DNA from: a virus
Length of the DNA: 64,000 nt
Virus record (IMG/VR): IMGVR_UViG_3300046507_000773
Span: 62,001-126,000 of that record
Strand: one strand, 5' to 3'
Shown: piece after piece, positions 13,953 to 23,297 of the stretch
How positions within the stretch are numbered: the first letter of the stretch is position 1
How the letters are laid out: every line of letters begins with the position of its first letter
Translations under genes and position numbers: made by a program
The notes under the pieces: model-generated
The model's database searches: none
What the model was told of the DNA's origin: nothing
What the model saw: only the letters and a program-made list of their open reading frames with translations

Positions 13953-16055
13953 TTAGGCCACCTGAACCAGGCGAACCGGACGGCAACGAAGCGTCGTCGT
14001 CTTTGCCGAATAGTTTTCCGTACCAGCCGAGCTCATGAGCTTGGTCTTGGCTTGGTAGTAGTAATCGGTGTGATACGCACCTGGCGTGTAACTCACGACA
14101 CCGTAGGCCTGATACTGGCAAGACCAACGCGTTGTGTTAAGCGAACCAGGCTGACCGTTGGGGCCGATACTGAAGAAGTAACCGACGCTTTGGTTGACTA
14201 CAGTACCTTTGCTGCACGAGGCAGGCGGGCTCGATGGATCACTTGGGCCGTACCAGGCAGACGCCGAGTAAGGACCGTCGGTCTGCGTGTAGTAACCGTA
14301 GTTCGGGGTCGACGCATCCTGGTAGGTGTTACTCCAGTTATACGCCGTGCTCGTCCAGTAGTAACCCGTTTCCAGGAACGCTTCTGCACCACCCGCCTTG
14401 TAAGCAGCCGGAGCCGTCGCCAGACTTGGGCGCATGGTCGTCCAGATGAGTTGCAGAACTTTCAGAGCCGGAACTTGCCAATCATTAAAGCCGCCGATTG
14501 TCAAGCCCTTCACCGTGTTGACCACAGTGCCCGCATTCGAACTTGCCACCAGTGCAGTCGTGTTCGCCGTCGAATCATTGTCCGACGTATTGAACGTCTG
14601 AGCAACGCTGGAAGTGAGCGGGGCGGAAATCTCTGCAGACTTCGGCGCCACGATCACAGCGAAAGTACCCACGCCGATTTGGATGTCACCAGCGTAGAAA
14701 CCACCACCGAACGTTTGACCCACCACGGTAGGACGCGGGTCCCACTTAGCGATGAACGACACATCCGCTGTCCAAGCCGAGTAACCGTACTTCGCACCGC
14801 GATGGCGTGCACGAGCGTAGTACGTTCCGTTTTGCACCAAGATGCCCGGAGCGACATTGATCGTGAGCTTGTTGACCAGATCGTTGACCGACGACCAGAC
14901 ACGCGTGCCAGAACCATTCGGACCCGTCCACACTTCCCAATCCGTTCCTGCATGGGTATCGGTGCTGCCGATGACCGCAAATGCAGTAGTCGTAATGGTT
15001 GGCGTTTCCGTGTTCGTCTGTGCTCCTGGCGTAGGTGCTGTGAGCGACGGTTGCTTGATGCTGATGCTGGCCGTGCTGAACGACGTAGCAACAGACCAAT
15101 CGGACCACACGCCTTCGATGTCCTGATAGCGGCATCGCCAGTAGAACGTCGTACCCGGCGGGAAGAGCGTATCGGGTTTGAACGACAACGCAGCCGCAAT
15201 CGTCTTGTCGTACAGCAGGTTCGAGAAGTCAGGCGTGGTCGATACCTGGAACTGCGCTGCACCTTGCGGTACACCGTAGAGACTCTGGTAGCGATACGTC
15301 ATGAGAGGCGACTCCAACGGCACATTGGAATCACTCGGGATGGGTGAGATGTTCAGCGGCTGACGAACGACTGCCAGTTGTTTTGCCACGTCACTTGCCA
15401 GAGCAAAGGTCGGATGGGGATTCGCTGCATCGATGTGTTGCTGCATCGTACCCGAAGCACCTGCGCCACTTACCGTTTCCGCGTCACTCAACGCCCGCTT
15501 GATGAAGTCCGACAACGCCTGCTGCGCTGCTTGATTGCCGGTTGCGACCGCGACCTTCAAGCGCTTAATGGCTTCCACCAAATGCGCCATGCCGTAGATC
15601 GTGATCGAATGCTGCTTGTGCGCTTTTGGATTAAAGAGCTCAGGCACCCCAACCAGATCAGTGAATGGAATGTCTTCGCCATCGACGTCGACGGAATCGA
15701 CGATTTGAATCAGCGCTCGGCGGGAAGTGCTTTCCTCACCACCCAGAACCTGGTAGGTAAGTTCCACAGGACCCATCACGTTTTCATCCGTAATGAGAAC
15801 GATCGCACAGATCGACTTCCCGTATTTGGCAGTTAAGGCAACGTCCATTTCACTGGGGCGAAATTGCACACCCGGTGTCAAGGGCTGACCAGAGGCAAGG
15901 TCTTTGACATGCATGGTCTTGCCGAAGAACAGGCCGTAATCTGGGAGTACGGCCCGTACCTTCCTACCGTTGAGCGCATGGGATTCTCCTGAGACTTTGT
16001 TGGATGCTTTCACACCCGTTTCGTCCAAGGGATATTTCAAGAGAATATCCGACAT
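13953..16055 (-). CDS. Tail fibre with C-terminal DUF1566/Lcl-like domain (paralogue 1)
   Basis: This 700-residue fibre starts at ATG 16055 behind AGGAG. The N-terminal 150 residues, beginning KYPLDETG..NKVSGE, form the attachment domain shared by four fibre genes here. A helical segment follows (about 160-235), then two fibronectin III-like modules (WRCRYQDIEGVWSDWS and DWEVWTGPNGSG..YYARARH). The C-terminal 240 residues resemble DUF1566/Lcl: FAVIVAPKS, GGFNDWQVP, YYWTSTAYNW and a final CRPVRLV strand. Such domains adopt a C-type-lectin-like fold and probably contact the receptor. Many Tyr, Trp and Asn near the end fit a binding surface. Confidence 0.75.
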   Translation of the reverse strand: MSDILLKYPLDETGVKASNKVSGESHALNGRKVRAVLPDYGLFFGKTMHVKDLASGQPLTPGVQFRPSEMDVALTAKYGKSICAIVLITDENVMGPVELTYQVLGGEESTSRRALIQIVDSVDVDGEDIPFTDLVGVPELFNPKAHKQHSITIYGMAHLVEAIKRLKVAVATGNQAAQQALSDFIKRALSDAETVSGAGASGTMQQHIDAANPHPTFALASDVAKQLAVVRQPLNISPIPSDSNVPLESPLMTYRYQSLYGVPQGAAQFQVSTTPDFSNLLYDKTIAAALSFKPDTLFPPGTTFYWRCRYQDIEGVWSDWSVATSFSTASISIKQPSLTAPTPGAQTNTETPTITTTAFAVIGSTDTHAGTDWEVWTGPNGSGTRVWSSVNDLVNKLTINVAPGILVQNGTYYARARHRGAKYGYSAWTADVSFIAKWDPRPTVVGQTFGGGFYAGDIQIGVGTFAVIVAPKSAEISAPLTSSVAQTFNTSDNDSTANTTALVASSNAGTVVNTVKGLTIGGFNDWQVPALKVLQLIWTTMRPSLATAPAAYKAGGAEAFLETGYYWTSTAYNWSNTYQDASTPNYGYYTQTDGPYSASAWYGPSDPSSPPASCSKGTVVNQSVGYFFSIGPNGQPGSLNTTRWSCQYQAYGVVSYTPGAYHTDYYYQAKTKLMSSAGTENYSAKTTTLRCRPVRLVQVA

Positions 16056-16072
16056 GCAAATGCTCCTAATTG

Positions 16073-17932
16073 TTAAGTGAGGCTCTTGAGATTGATCAAG
16101 CGTACTGCTCGCACAATCTGGCTGGTGGTTTTAACGGCTGGCGTAGGCACGCTGTTGTCCAGCATCGAGTGCGACACGGCCTGGTAAAGGGTCGTGCCAT
16201 TCGATGCCACGTCTTCAGCAGTCGAACTCCAGTAACTCGTTCCCGTTGCCAAGGTTTCAGAACCGCCAGATGCAAACGTCGCTGGGATGCCCGATGCGGT
16301 CGGTCGCAAGAACTCGAAGATCTTCTTGAGAACGCCTTCAGAAGGAATCTGCCAATCCGTGTAGCCGCCCGTTGACAACCCTTTCACATAATTCGCCGCA
16401 GGGGAGTTACCCGCCGTGTAGAACTGCGAAGTGTTGTAGACAGCATCGAGCACCTCGTACGCCGCAATACGCGTATTGACGCTTTGCAGAGCGAGCGAAC
16501 TTTCCGTCGACTTGGGAGCCAGCACGATCGCAAAATCGTTCCGGTCAATGGTGACGGTGCCTGCAAAGAGACCGCCTTGGAAGGCAGTACCGATTGCCGT
16601 TGGCAAGAAGACGTTGGCCGTCATGAAGACGCAGTCGTCGGTCCACTGCGAAGAACCGTTGGCCGCACTGTTGTGACGGGCACGTGCGTAGTACTTGGTA
16701 CTTGCCGCCAGTTTGCTTGCTGCCACCGTGATCGATGTTTTGTTCGTCGTGTCGTTGAGCGAAGAGAACACGATAGTGCCGCTACCGTTAGGACCGGTCG
16801 ATACCTGCCAGTCGGTAGAAGCATGCGTGTCATTCACACCCAGCGTTGCAAATGCCGTCGTTGCCAGAACAGGTGTTGCACCCACGGCGGTTGCATTGTT
16901 ACCTGGACGCGTCATCGAAGGCGACACGATACCCGAAGCAATCGTCACAAAGCTCGTCACTTGCGACCACTCGGACCAAGCGAGTTCTTCGCTACGGTAA
17001 CGGCAACGCCAGTAGTAACGGCGACCCGGATCGAGGACACCAGCAAAAGCCGTCGTGTAACCGGCGTAAGTATTCGTTTTGTCGAACACCACACTCGTGA
17101 AAGCTGCGTCGGTAGCAATCTGGAACTGCGCCCCGTTTTGCTCCTCTTCGTACAGGCCGAAGTACTTGCCGCCGTGCAGATTGATGTTGGTTCGCGAAAC
17201 GTTCGCAGCACCATCGACAGGCGACTGGTTCACCGGAGGACGCACCATCGGCACCGCTTTAGCGATGTCAGCAATGCGAGCGTATTGCGGGTGCACGTTC
17301 GGATCATCCGTGTGCTGTTTGATCTGGACCTGGACCGAGTTACTCGAATCACGAGCAATCGTGTCCGCATTTGTCTTGGCGTAATCCTTGATCGCGTCGG
17401 TGTACTTTGGATCGTAGTCGATCTTGTCGGTAGCCAGTCGGTTGATTGCCATGACGGCGATCTCGTGGCCGCTTACCACACCTTTGTAAAACTGCGGACC
17501 TTCCGTGCTGAGTTGCTCAACAGGAGTTAGCAGAGCCTGCCAATCACTGGAGCGATCGTTCTTCACACGGCGTTTCAAAAGGTCGACGATGTTCTGTGCT
17601 GATACTGCAAAGTCCCCGCCCAATACCTGATAGTTGACAGCCACTTCGTTGATGGAAGTATCCGTCACCACGATAAGACCGGCTACCGTCTTACCGAAAC
17701 GCGCCGAGGGCACATCGTAGCGATACGCCACGTAATACTGCGTGCCGTACGTGAGAGGCAAGCCGTTGGCCGTATTGACCACCGAAATGCCGTCACGAAA
17801 GAAAGCGCCGTATTTAGGAGCGATCACACGCAGCTTCAGATCCGGTGGGAACGGGTAACGCTCCCCTGCCACCTTGTTATTGACGCTGGTGCCCGTGGGG
17901 TCCAGCGGATAACCGAAAGTGTCTGTTGCCAT
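16073..17932 (-). CDS. Tail fibre with DUF1566/Lcl-like domain (paralogue 2)
   Basis: This 619-residue protein starts at 17932 behind AGGAG and shares the domain plan of its neighbours. It has a YPLDPTG..NNKVAGE attachment domain (1-130), a helical linker (130-235), and two fibronectin-like modules with WRCRYRSEELAWSEWS and DWQVSTGPNGSG. It ends with a shorter C-terminal domain containing FAIVLAPKS, GGYTDWQIP and YWSSTAED. It is the shortest of the four long fibres because the loop-rich insertion in the receptor domain is reduced. It lies 18 bp upstream of paralogue 1 and probably shares its transcript. Confidence 0.75.
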   Translation of the reverse strand: MATDTFGYPLDPTGTSVNNKVAGERYPFPPDLKLRVIAPKYGAFFRDGISVVNTANGLPLTYGTQYYVAYRYDVPSARFGKTVAGLIVVTDTSINEVAVNYQVLGGDFAVSAQNIVDLLKRRVKNDRSSDWQALLTPVEQLSTEGPQFYKGVVSGHEIAVMAINRLATDKIDYDPKYTDAIKDYAKTNADTIARDSSNSVQVQIKQHTDDPNVHPQYARIADIAKAVPMVRPPVNQSPVDGAANVSRTNINLHGGKYFGLYEEEQNGAQFQIATDAAFTSVVFDKTNTYAGYTTAFAGVLDPGRRYYWRCRYRSEELAWSEWSQVTSFVTIASGIVSPSMTRPGNNATAVGATPVLATTAFATLGVNDTHASTDWQVSTGPNGSGTIVFSSLNDTTNKTSITVAASKLAASTKYYARARHNSAANGSSQWTDDCVFMTANVFLPTAIGTAFQGGLFAGTVTIDRNDFAIVLAPKSTESSLALQSVNTRIAAYEVLDAVYNTSQFYTAGNSPAANYVKGLSTGGYTDWQIPSEGVLKKIFEFLRPTASGIPATFASGGSETLATGTSYWSSTAEDVASNGTTLYQAVSHSMLDNSVPTPAVKTTSQIVRAVRLINLKSLT

Positions 17933-17957
17933 TCTTTACTCCTGCTTGAATAGAAAA

Positions 17958-17975
17958 GGGAGGCCGAAGCCTCCC
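17958..17975 (-). terminator. Terminator hairpin with CGAA loop
   Basis: GGGAGGC (17958-17964) pairs with GCCTCCC (17969-17975) around a CGAA tetraloop in the gap between fibre paralogues 3 and 2. On the minus strand TTTTCTATTC follows. Confidence 0.7.
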
Positions 17976-17978
17976 CGC

Positions 17979-20147
17979 TTATGACGCATTGGTCACATCC
18001 ACCAAGCGCACTGCACGCACAGTCAAGGCCGTAGTCTTGTCGGTGAGCACCGGTGCTGCCGTACCGCCAAAGGCAAATGCATAACCTTGGTAGTAGTAGT
18101 TGGTGTAGTAATGCGTGACAGTTGGCGTGTAGCCCGAGATGTACGTGTCGTTGACCAGCACACCGCAGGTCCAGCTTGCACTCCAGTAGCCGATGCGGGT
18201 GTCGCCAATCGAGTTGCCTGATGGGCTGAAGCTTGGACCATCCACATTATTCGGACCAGTCTGTCCCGAGCCACACTTGACGTAACCGTTATAGTTGACC
18301 GATTCACCGGTCGGACCATAGTCAAACGAGTGAGACTGCTCCTGGTAGTAGGTATCCGTCTCGTAGATCGGATCGCCACCAGTGGTATAACTGCCTTGCG
18401 TCGTGTAGTCGGATGTCGTCGAGGACCAGTAGTTTGCAGCCGTCGAGAACGATTCCGTACCACTGGACGAGAACGCAGTCGGGACACCAGGCGCACTTGA
18501 ACGCAGATTGGTCCGCACCACAGCCAGCACATCTTTCGACGGCACTTGCCAGTCGGTGTAACCTGCGATGTTCAAACCGCGCACAAATGTCGCTGCTGCA
18601 CTTGCGTTCGTACCGACGAGTGCTGCCAGGCCGTTGGTGTCAGCAATCGAATCGTAGGTCGACACGGACCCCGGCGTTGCCACGAGAGCACCTGCCAGTT
18701 TGGTTGCGGTCTTCTCACCCAATGCCTTCGGTGCCACAATGATCGAATACGTACGACCACCGTAAGTGATGTCACCACCCCAGTAACCACCCTGGAAGAG
18801 TTGACCCATCACCGTCGGACGAAGCGGCCAGATAGCGTAGAACGAAGCGCCAGTGGACCAAGCAGAGTAACCGTACTTGGTTGCTTTGTAGCGAGCACGT
18901 GGATAGAACGTGTTTAAACGCGTCAGGACGCCTTTCGGCACCTTGATTGAGGTCTTGTTGGTCGTGTTGCCAACGGACGTCCACACGAGCGTTCCTGTGC
19001 CATTTGGACCCGACCAGATTTCCCAGTCAGTGCTCTGATGCGTATCCACGTCGCCCACCACCTGGAACGTTGTAGCGGTCAGCGTCGGTTCTTCGGTATC
19101 GGTATTCGCACCGCCCGTTGGGGCAGTGATGATCGGAGCCGTCACACTCACAGCCATGGTGGTGAAAGTGGTCGGGGTGGACCAGTTCGTGACGTTACCG
19201 AATTCATCCGTGTACCGGCAGCGCCAATAGTAGATCTTGGCCGATTCCAACACGTCGCCGTAGTGGAACGAATTGACGTTACCGGTCAAGGTCACATCAA
19301 TTGCTGGGGTGTCAGAGAAGTCGACAGTCTTGGATACCTGGAACTGCAGGCCGGCTTGACCCTGGCGATACAGTGCGTAGAACGCACCGGCTTGCAAGGT
19401 GACATCGAGGGCCACGTCTTTCTGACCGTTGCCAGGCATCACATTGCTGGGAGTACGCAAGGGGGCGATGTACTTGCCGATGTCCACAGTCTTTACGTAC
19501 TGTGGGTGAGCATCTTGGTTTGCGTTGTGCGCTGCCAAAAGGCCTGCCATCGTAGCGGCGCCGTTTTCACTCAGGCTAGCCAGTTCCGAATCCACGAACG
19601 AGTACAACGAGTCGGCACTGATGCGCACAGACAACTGGTGCAACATCCGAAGCCGCTCCATCCCTTGAGCCAGACCATCGAAGTTGTAGAAGTCGCCGAT
19701 GTCGTGGAAGTGCATGCTCGGCGTGAATTCATCCGGGATGCCATCCACATTACCGTACAGCACCGAACGGTTATCGTTCGAGATGCGGGAAGACAGCTGT
19801 ACGACGTCTTCGGAGTGGTTCATGTAAGCACCACCCACGGCTTGGTAAGTCAGGTTCACCGTGTCACTTACCGCAGGGTTCGTAATCACGATGACGCCAT
19901 AAACACCTTTACCGGTGCGCTTGGTAACCATTTGTCGCAGCGAGTCGAAGATGTAGTCCTTACCATGTTCGAGTGGCTTTAACGAATAAGCGTCTTGCAG
20001 CACAACAGTGTCACCGTAGAAGGCACCGTACTTGGGTACGATGGTTCGGCGGTTCTTTGTGTCGAGTTTGCAGACTTCACCAGGCACCCGGTTGTTCCTG
20101 TCCTTACCCGTAGGGTCGAACTGGAAGCGAACAATCGGAGGGGCCAT
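17979..20147 (-). CDS. Tail fibre with DUF1566/Lcl-like domain (paralogue 3)
   Basis: This 722-residue protein starts at 20147 with GGAG upstream. It has the shared N-terminal domain (FQFDPTG..NNRVPGE), a helical linker, and two fibronectin-like modules (WRCRYTDEFGNVTNWS, DWEIWSGPNGTG..YPRARYK). Its receptor domain of about 260 residues includes YSIIVAPKAL, AGYTDWQVP, YWSSTTSDYT and a long Tyr/Gly/Ser-rich insertion before the final LTVRAVRLV strand. The insertion is similar in style to that of paralogue 1 but differs in sequence, which fits different receptor specificities. Confidence 0.75.
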   Translation of the reverse strand: MAPPIVRFQFDPTGKDRNNRVPGEVCKLDTKNRRTIVPKYGAFYGDTVVLQDAYSLKPLEHGKDYIFDSLRQMVTKRTGKGVYGVIVITNPAVSDTVNLTYQAVGGAYMNHSEDVVQLSSRISNDNRSVLYGNVDGIPDEFTPSMHFHDIGDFYNFDGLAQGMERLRMLHQLSVRISADSLYSFVDSELASLSENGAATMAGLLAAHNANQDAHPQYVKTVDIGKYIAPLRTPSNVMPGNGQKDVALDVTLQAGAFYALYRQGQAGLQFQVSKTVDFSDTPAIDVTLTGNVNSFHYGDVLESAKIYYWRCRYTDEFGNVTNWSTPTTFTTMAVSVTAPIITAPTGGANTDTEEPTLTATTFQVVGDVDTHQSTDWEIWSGPNGTGTLVWTSVGNTTNKTSIKVPKGVLTRLNTFYPRARYKATKYGYSAWSTGASFYAIWPLRPTVMGQLFQGGYWGGDITYGGRTYSIIVAPKALGEKTATKLAGALVATPGSVSTYDSIADTNGLAALVGTNASAAATFVRGLNIAGYTDWQVPSKDVLAVVRTNLRSSAPGVPTAFSSSGTESFSTAANYWSSTTSDYTTQGSYTTGGDPIYETDTYYQEQSHSFDYGPTGESVNYNGYVKCGSGQTGPNNVDGPSFSPSGNSIGDTRIGYWSASWTCGVLVNDTYISGYTPTVTHYYTNYYYQGYAFAFGGTAAPVLTDKTTALTVRAVRLVDVTNAS

Positions 20148-20189
20148 TTAGTTGCTCCGTAAAAGGAAATTAAAGGGTTGACGTAATAA

Positions 20190-20226
20190 CTGCCCGTAGC
20201 AGCCCATGTCGGACCGCTACGGGCAG
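20190..20226 (-). terminator. 11-bp terminator hairpin
   Basis: CTGCCCGTAGC (20190-20200) pairs perfectly with GCTACGGGCAG (20216-20226). It follows, in the minus sense, the DUF4376-like gene that ends at 20232, and precedes fibre paralogue 3. Confidence 0.7.
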
Positions 20227-20231
20227 ACGGA

Positions 20232-20876
20232 TTAGCTAGGCCAACCGGTGGTGACGTCGTAAGCGTTGATTTCGTCGACAGTCTTCATGCGCGAGATGTT
20301 GACCGAGTGCTGGGACTCGACTGCGAAGCACTGCTGCACATGGGTCGCCATCTGGAAACCGACGAGTTTCAGTTCTTCGTAGTTCAGGGTCATGAACAGC
20401 CCCGGCGCCGCTTTGAACTGCACCGACTGGATGGACGGATAACGTTCCATGTTGGTCAGGGCAGCGTTGACGCGATCCTGGTCATCCTTTTCTGCCGGGA
20501 AGTACAGCGTACCCTGGAGCACTTGCGTACCCAGGTGACCACTGAAGCCGACGCCTTTCGCTTCGCTCTTTTGACGAGCCAGTTTCAGGTCGTCGTATTT
20601 CTTGTTGCGAGCGATCGTGACGCGGGTCGACATCTCGGCAGCGCGCGCTTCGATGTACTGAACCTGGGTCAGCACTTCCAGAATGCCATGCGTCGTACCC
20701 GGTACGCCGTCGTCGCAGGTGCCGTAGAAGATCGGCTGTTCGGTCGGGTATTGGGATTCGAGTGCGAACCCGAATTGCAGACCAGGGATGTCCGGATTCT
20801 TCGGACCGTGCTTCGACGCTTCGGTCGTGACGGGAATACCGGTCACGGAGTCGATGTAAGTGAAACGGATGAACAT
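20232..20876 (-). CDS. DUF4376-like tail fibre-associated protein
   Basis: The 214-residue protein starts at 20876 behind AAGGA. The last 110 residues fit the DUF4376 pattern: ARNKKYDDLKLARQKSE, a GVGFSG segment, LQGTLYFPAE, helical spacing to FMTLNYEEL, then HVQQCFAVESQH. This domain is common at the C-terminus of tail fibre and tail-fibre assembly proteins. The N-terminal 80 residues are beta-rich (FIRFTYIDSVTG, PIFYGTCDD). It sits between two long fibres and is likely a fibre-attachment or assembly protein. Family recognition is moderate. Confidence 0.6.
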   Translation of the reverse strand: MFIRFTYIDSVTGIPVTTEASKHGPKNPDIPGLQFGFALESQYPTEQPIFYGTCDDGVPGTTHGILEVLTQVQYIEARAAEMSTRVTIARNKKYDDLKLARQKSEAKGVGFSGHLGTQVLQGTLYFPAEKDDQDRVNAALTNMERYPSIQSVQFKAAPGLFMTLNYEELKLVGFQMATHVQQCFAVESQHSVNISRMKTVDEINAYDVTTGWPS

Positions 20877-20897
20877 GTTTTTCCTTAGGAAGAAATT
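20877..20897 (-). promoter_or_regulatory. Ribosome-binding-site hairpin before the DUF4376-like gene
   Basis: On the minus strand TTCCTAAGGAA forms an inverted repeat (TTCC/GGAA) whose 3' arm is the ribosome binding site for ATG 20876. This is another version of the TCCTAAG-containing hairpin seen at 7243, 10031 and 11202. Confidence 0.45.
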
Positions 20898-23203
20898 TTA
20901 ACGCGACGGATTGCACGGACACGAGCAACAGTGTCAGTCACCGAAATCGGACCAGTACCAGCTTGCGTATCGGTATCCACCTTGCGCATGGCCATGCACT
21001 GCTTCTGACCATTCGAGATAATCGAAGAGCTGTAGTAGAAGTTGTCCCCGAACGCTTCGGTGCCTCCCGACATGAACTGGGTCACGGTCGTCTGGGCTGG
21101 ATTGACGGCGGTATAGTTACCCGTCGTCGGAACCGAAATCGTGTTCTGACCGAAATTGGTGTAGTTCAGGTCATTCGTGGGCTTGAGGTTGCGGTAAAGC
21201 ATCTCGAGTTCCATGATCGACGGAATGTACCAATCGCTGTAACCGCCGATGGTCAGGGATTTCGCCCAGGCTGCAGCTTGACCCGAAGTAGCAAGCGTGT
21301 TAGCGCGGCCATCGGTTTGGCTGTTCGGCGTCGTGCTTCCCCATTCCTTCAGGTTTTCACCCGAAGACTTAGGCGAGATGATCAGAGCGAACGTTGCCAG
21401 CTGACCAGTTGCCGGATCGGTCTGCGTCATGCGACCAACGTAGTAGCCACCTTGGTAAGGCGTACCGGGAACGGTCGGCAGGAATGCTGCTGCCGTCGTG
21501 AACTGCACATCGTTCGACCACTGGGAAGCACCCAGGTTAGTACCGTTGTGACGAACACGCGTGTAGTACGTCGTGCTGACGGCCAGGCGACCAGTCGGGA
21601 CAGCGATTGCCGTCTTGTTCTGGGTATCGCCGATCGAAGCGTAGACGCGAGTGCCTGTGCCGTTCGGGCCAGTCCAGATTTCCCAGTCGGCCGATGCTTG
21701 CGTATCGGTTGCACCAGTCACTGCAAAGGCGCTCGACTTGATCGTCATGCCGTCCTGGATGTTGATGTCACCATCTGCCGGAGACGTTACCGAAGGTTTC
21801 GTCACCACACCAGTCGTCGTGAAGACAGCATCGTTCGACCAGGCCGAAGCACCTGCACCGGCTGCGTTATGACGAACGCGAGCGTAGTACGTGATGTTCG
21901 GATTCAAGACACCAGCTGCAACCTGGTAGCTGGTCTTGGCACTGGTGGAACCTGCCACGTTCAGAACACGTTGACCCGTGCCACCAGGTCCGGTCCAGAT
22001 TTCCCAGTCCGAAGAAGCATGGGTATCCGAACCGCCCGTCACACCGAAAGCGGTGGAAGCCAGGTTTGGCGCTGTCGAGATGTTCGTCGAGCCATTGGCA
22101 GGGGACGTCATCGTCGGTTGGTTCACGATGATGGAACCCGTCGAGAATGCAGTCGGGACCGACCAGTCGGACCAGGTGCCTTCCGAATCGCGGAAGCGGC
22201 AACGCCAGAAGTACGCGACGTTGGCAGCGAGAAGGCCCGTGGTCACAGCGAACGAACTCACAGCACCCAGGGTACCGGAGTCGACGACGATGTTGGCCGA
22301 GAAGTCCTGGTTACGGGACACTTGAAATTGTGCGCCGTTTTGTGCCAGGCCGTACAGCGTGTAATACGGACTTGCAGTCAGCGTCGTGGTTTGGCTCACG
22401 TTGGTAGCTGCAGCAGCTGGGGTTACGTTCTTCGGTTGACGAACAGCGCCGACAGCGGTGTTGATCAAGAGACGCGCACGCTCGGCCGTCAGGTACTGGC
22501 TGTGTGGATCTTGGGCGCCCAGGTGGTTCGTGATGGCAGTTGCCACCGTATCGGTAGCCATCTGCTGCGCTTGTGCTTTGGTCGGGGCACCAGTTTGCTG
22601 TGCAGTGACGCGGTGCGGATTGCTGAAGTCGTTCAGGTGGGACGCGAGGTCATCGTTGCTCTTTTGCGAGATGGCCACTTCGATGCTCTGAATACCGGCC
22701 GTCACCTCCTTCATGCCGGTCAGATCGTCGGTATCGTGACTGTGGTCAGCCGACGGGAAAGAAGCAGGCAGGTTCACTACACGGTCCCAGGAGGTAACAC
22801 GGGGGTTGTGTACCTTGTCGGACATGACCTTCGTCCAGGCTGCTTCGTTCAGCGCCCATTGACCGCCCACACACTGATAGCTCAGGGTCACGATGCCTTG
22901 CAGCGCCGTATTGAGGAAGGTGATCGAACCGAAGATGTCGGCAGCAGTTGCGAGTGATGCATCGATGAAACGATGCGAGAACGCGAAGTCCTGGCCGAGC
23001 ACCAGGGGGCGCACGGTACCATCAGTCGTCTTGATCGACGCCGTGAAGCCATTCGCATAGAAAGGAGCGAAGAACGGCACGACGAAATTGAATTGCGTAT
23101 AGTCAGCAGGCAAAACGATTTGCTGCTCACCAATGACCTTGTTGGAAACCGCAGTACCCGTGGTGTCTTCAGGGTAAGTAGCGGTGGGGAAAACAGTTGA
23201 CAT
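20885..23203 (-). CDS. Tail fibre with three fibronectin-like modules and DUF1566/Lcl-like domain (paralogue 4)
   Basis: The longest fibre, at 772 residues, starts at 23203 behind GGAGGG. The N-terminal attachment domain (TTGTAVSNKVIGEQ) and helical linker are followed by WRCRFRDSEGTWSDWS and then two near-duplicate modules (DWEIWTGPGGTGQRV and DWEIWTGPNGTGTRV), so one module has been duplicated relative to the paralogues. The C-terminal domain has FALIISPKSS, GGYSDWYIP, a YYSSS segment and a final RVRAIRRV strand. It is the promoter-proximal gene of the minus-strand fibre array. Module number is the usual way such fibres change length. Confidence 0.75.
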   Translation of the reverse strand: MSTVFPTATYPEDTTGTAVSNKVIGEQQIVLPADYTQFNFVVPFFAPFYANGFTASIKTTDGTVRPLVLGQDFAFSHRFIDASLATAADIFGSITFLNTALQGIVTLSYQCVGGQWALNEAAWTKVMSDKVHNPRVTSWDRVVNLPASFPSADHSHDTDDLTGMKEVTAGIQSIEVAISQKSNDDLASHLNDFSNPHRVTAQQTGAPTKAQAQQMATDTVATAITNHLGAQDPHSQYLTAERARLLINTAVGAVRQPKNVTPAAAATNVSQTTTLTASPYYTLYGLAQNGAQFQVSRNQDFSANIVVDSGTLGAVSSFAVTTGLLAANVAYFWRCRFRDSEGTWSDWSVPTAFSTGSIIVNQPTMTSPANGSTNISTAPNLASTAFGVTGGSDTHASSDWEIWTGPGGTGQRVLNVAGSTSAKTSYQVAAGVLNPNITYYARVRHNAAGAGASAWSNDAVFTTTGVVTKPSVTSPADGDINIQDGMTIKSSAFAVTGATDTQASADWEIWTGPNGTGTRVYASIGDTQNKTAIAVPTGRLAVSTTYYTRVRHNGTNLGASQWSNDVQFTTAAAFLPTVPGTPYQGGYYVGRMTQTDPATGQLATFALIISPKSSGENLKEWGSTTPNSQTDGRANTLATSGQAAAWAKSLTIGGYSDWYIPSIMELEMLYRNLKPTNDLNYTNFGQNTISVPTTGNYTAVNPAQTTVTQFMSGGTEAFGDNFYYSSSIISNGQKQCMAMRKVDTDTQAGTGPISVTDTVARVRAIRRVKISS

Positions 23204-23232
23204 CTACATGCCCTCCGGGGGGTTTCAGTATG

Positions 23233-23261
23233 TTATAGATTCGGACCAGACCGACTATAAT
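23233..23261 (+). promoter_or_regulatory. Possible sigma70-like promoter in a divergent gap
   Basis: A perfect TATAAT (23256-23261) lies 17 bp after TTATAG (23233-23238) in the 94-bp gap between the minus-strand fibre operon and the plus-strand gene at 23298. The -35 is poor. phiKZ-like phages mainly use their own polymerases, so this is only a candidate. Confidence 0.3.
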
Positions 23262-23297
23262 ATTTAAGATTTACTCACTTGAAGGGGGATTTCCCTT

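Noticed and set aside
20963-22957. Long plus-strand open frame (664 codons) opposite the fourth tail fibre gene
   Set aside because: It is antisense to a clear fibre gene, has no ribosome binding site, and its Arg/Val/Cys-rich translation looks like a shadow of biased codons.
13953-23203. Diversity-generating retroelement acting on the lectin-like fibre domains
   Set aside because: The fold would suit one, but no reverse transcriptase or template repeat was recognised in the window.
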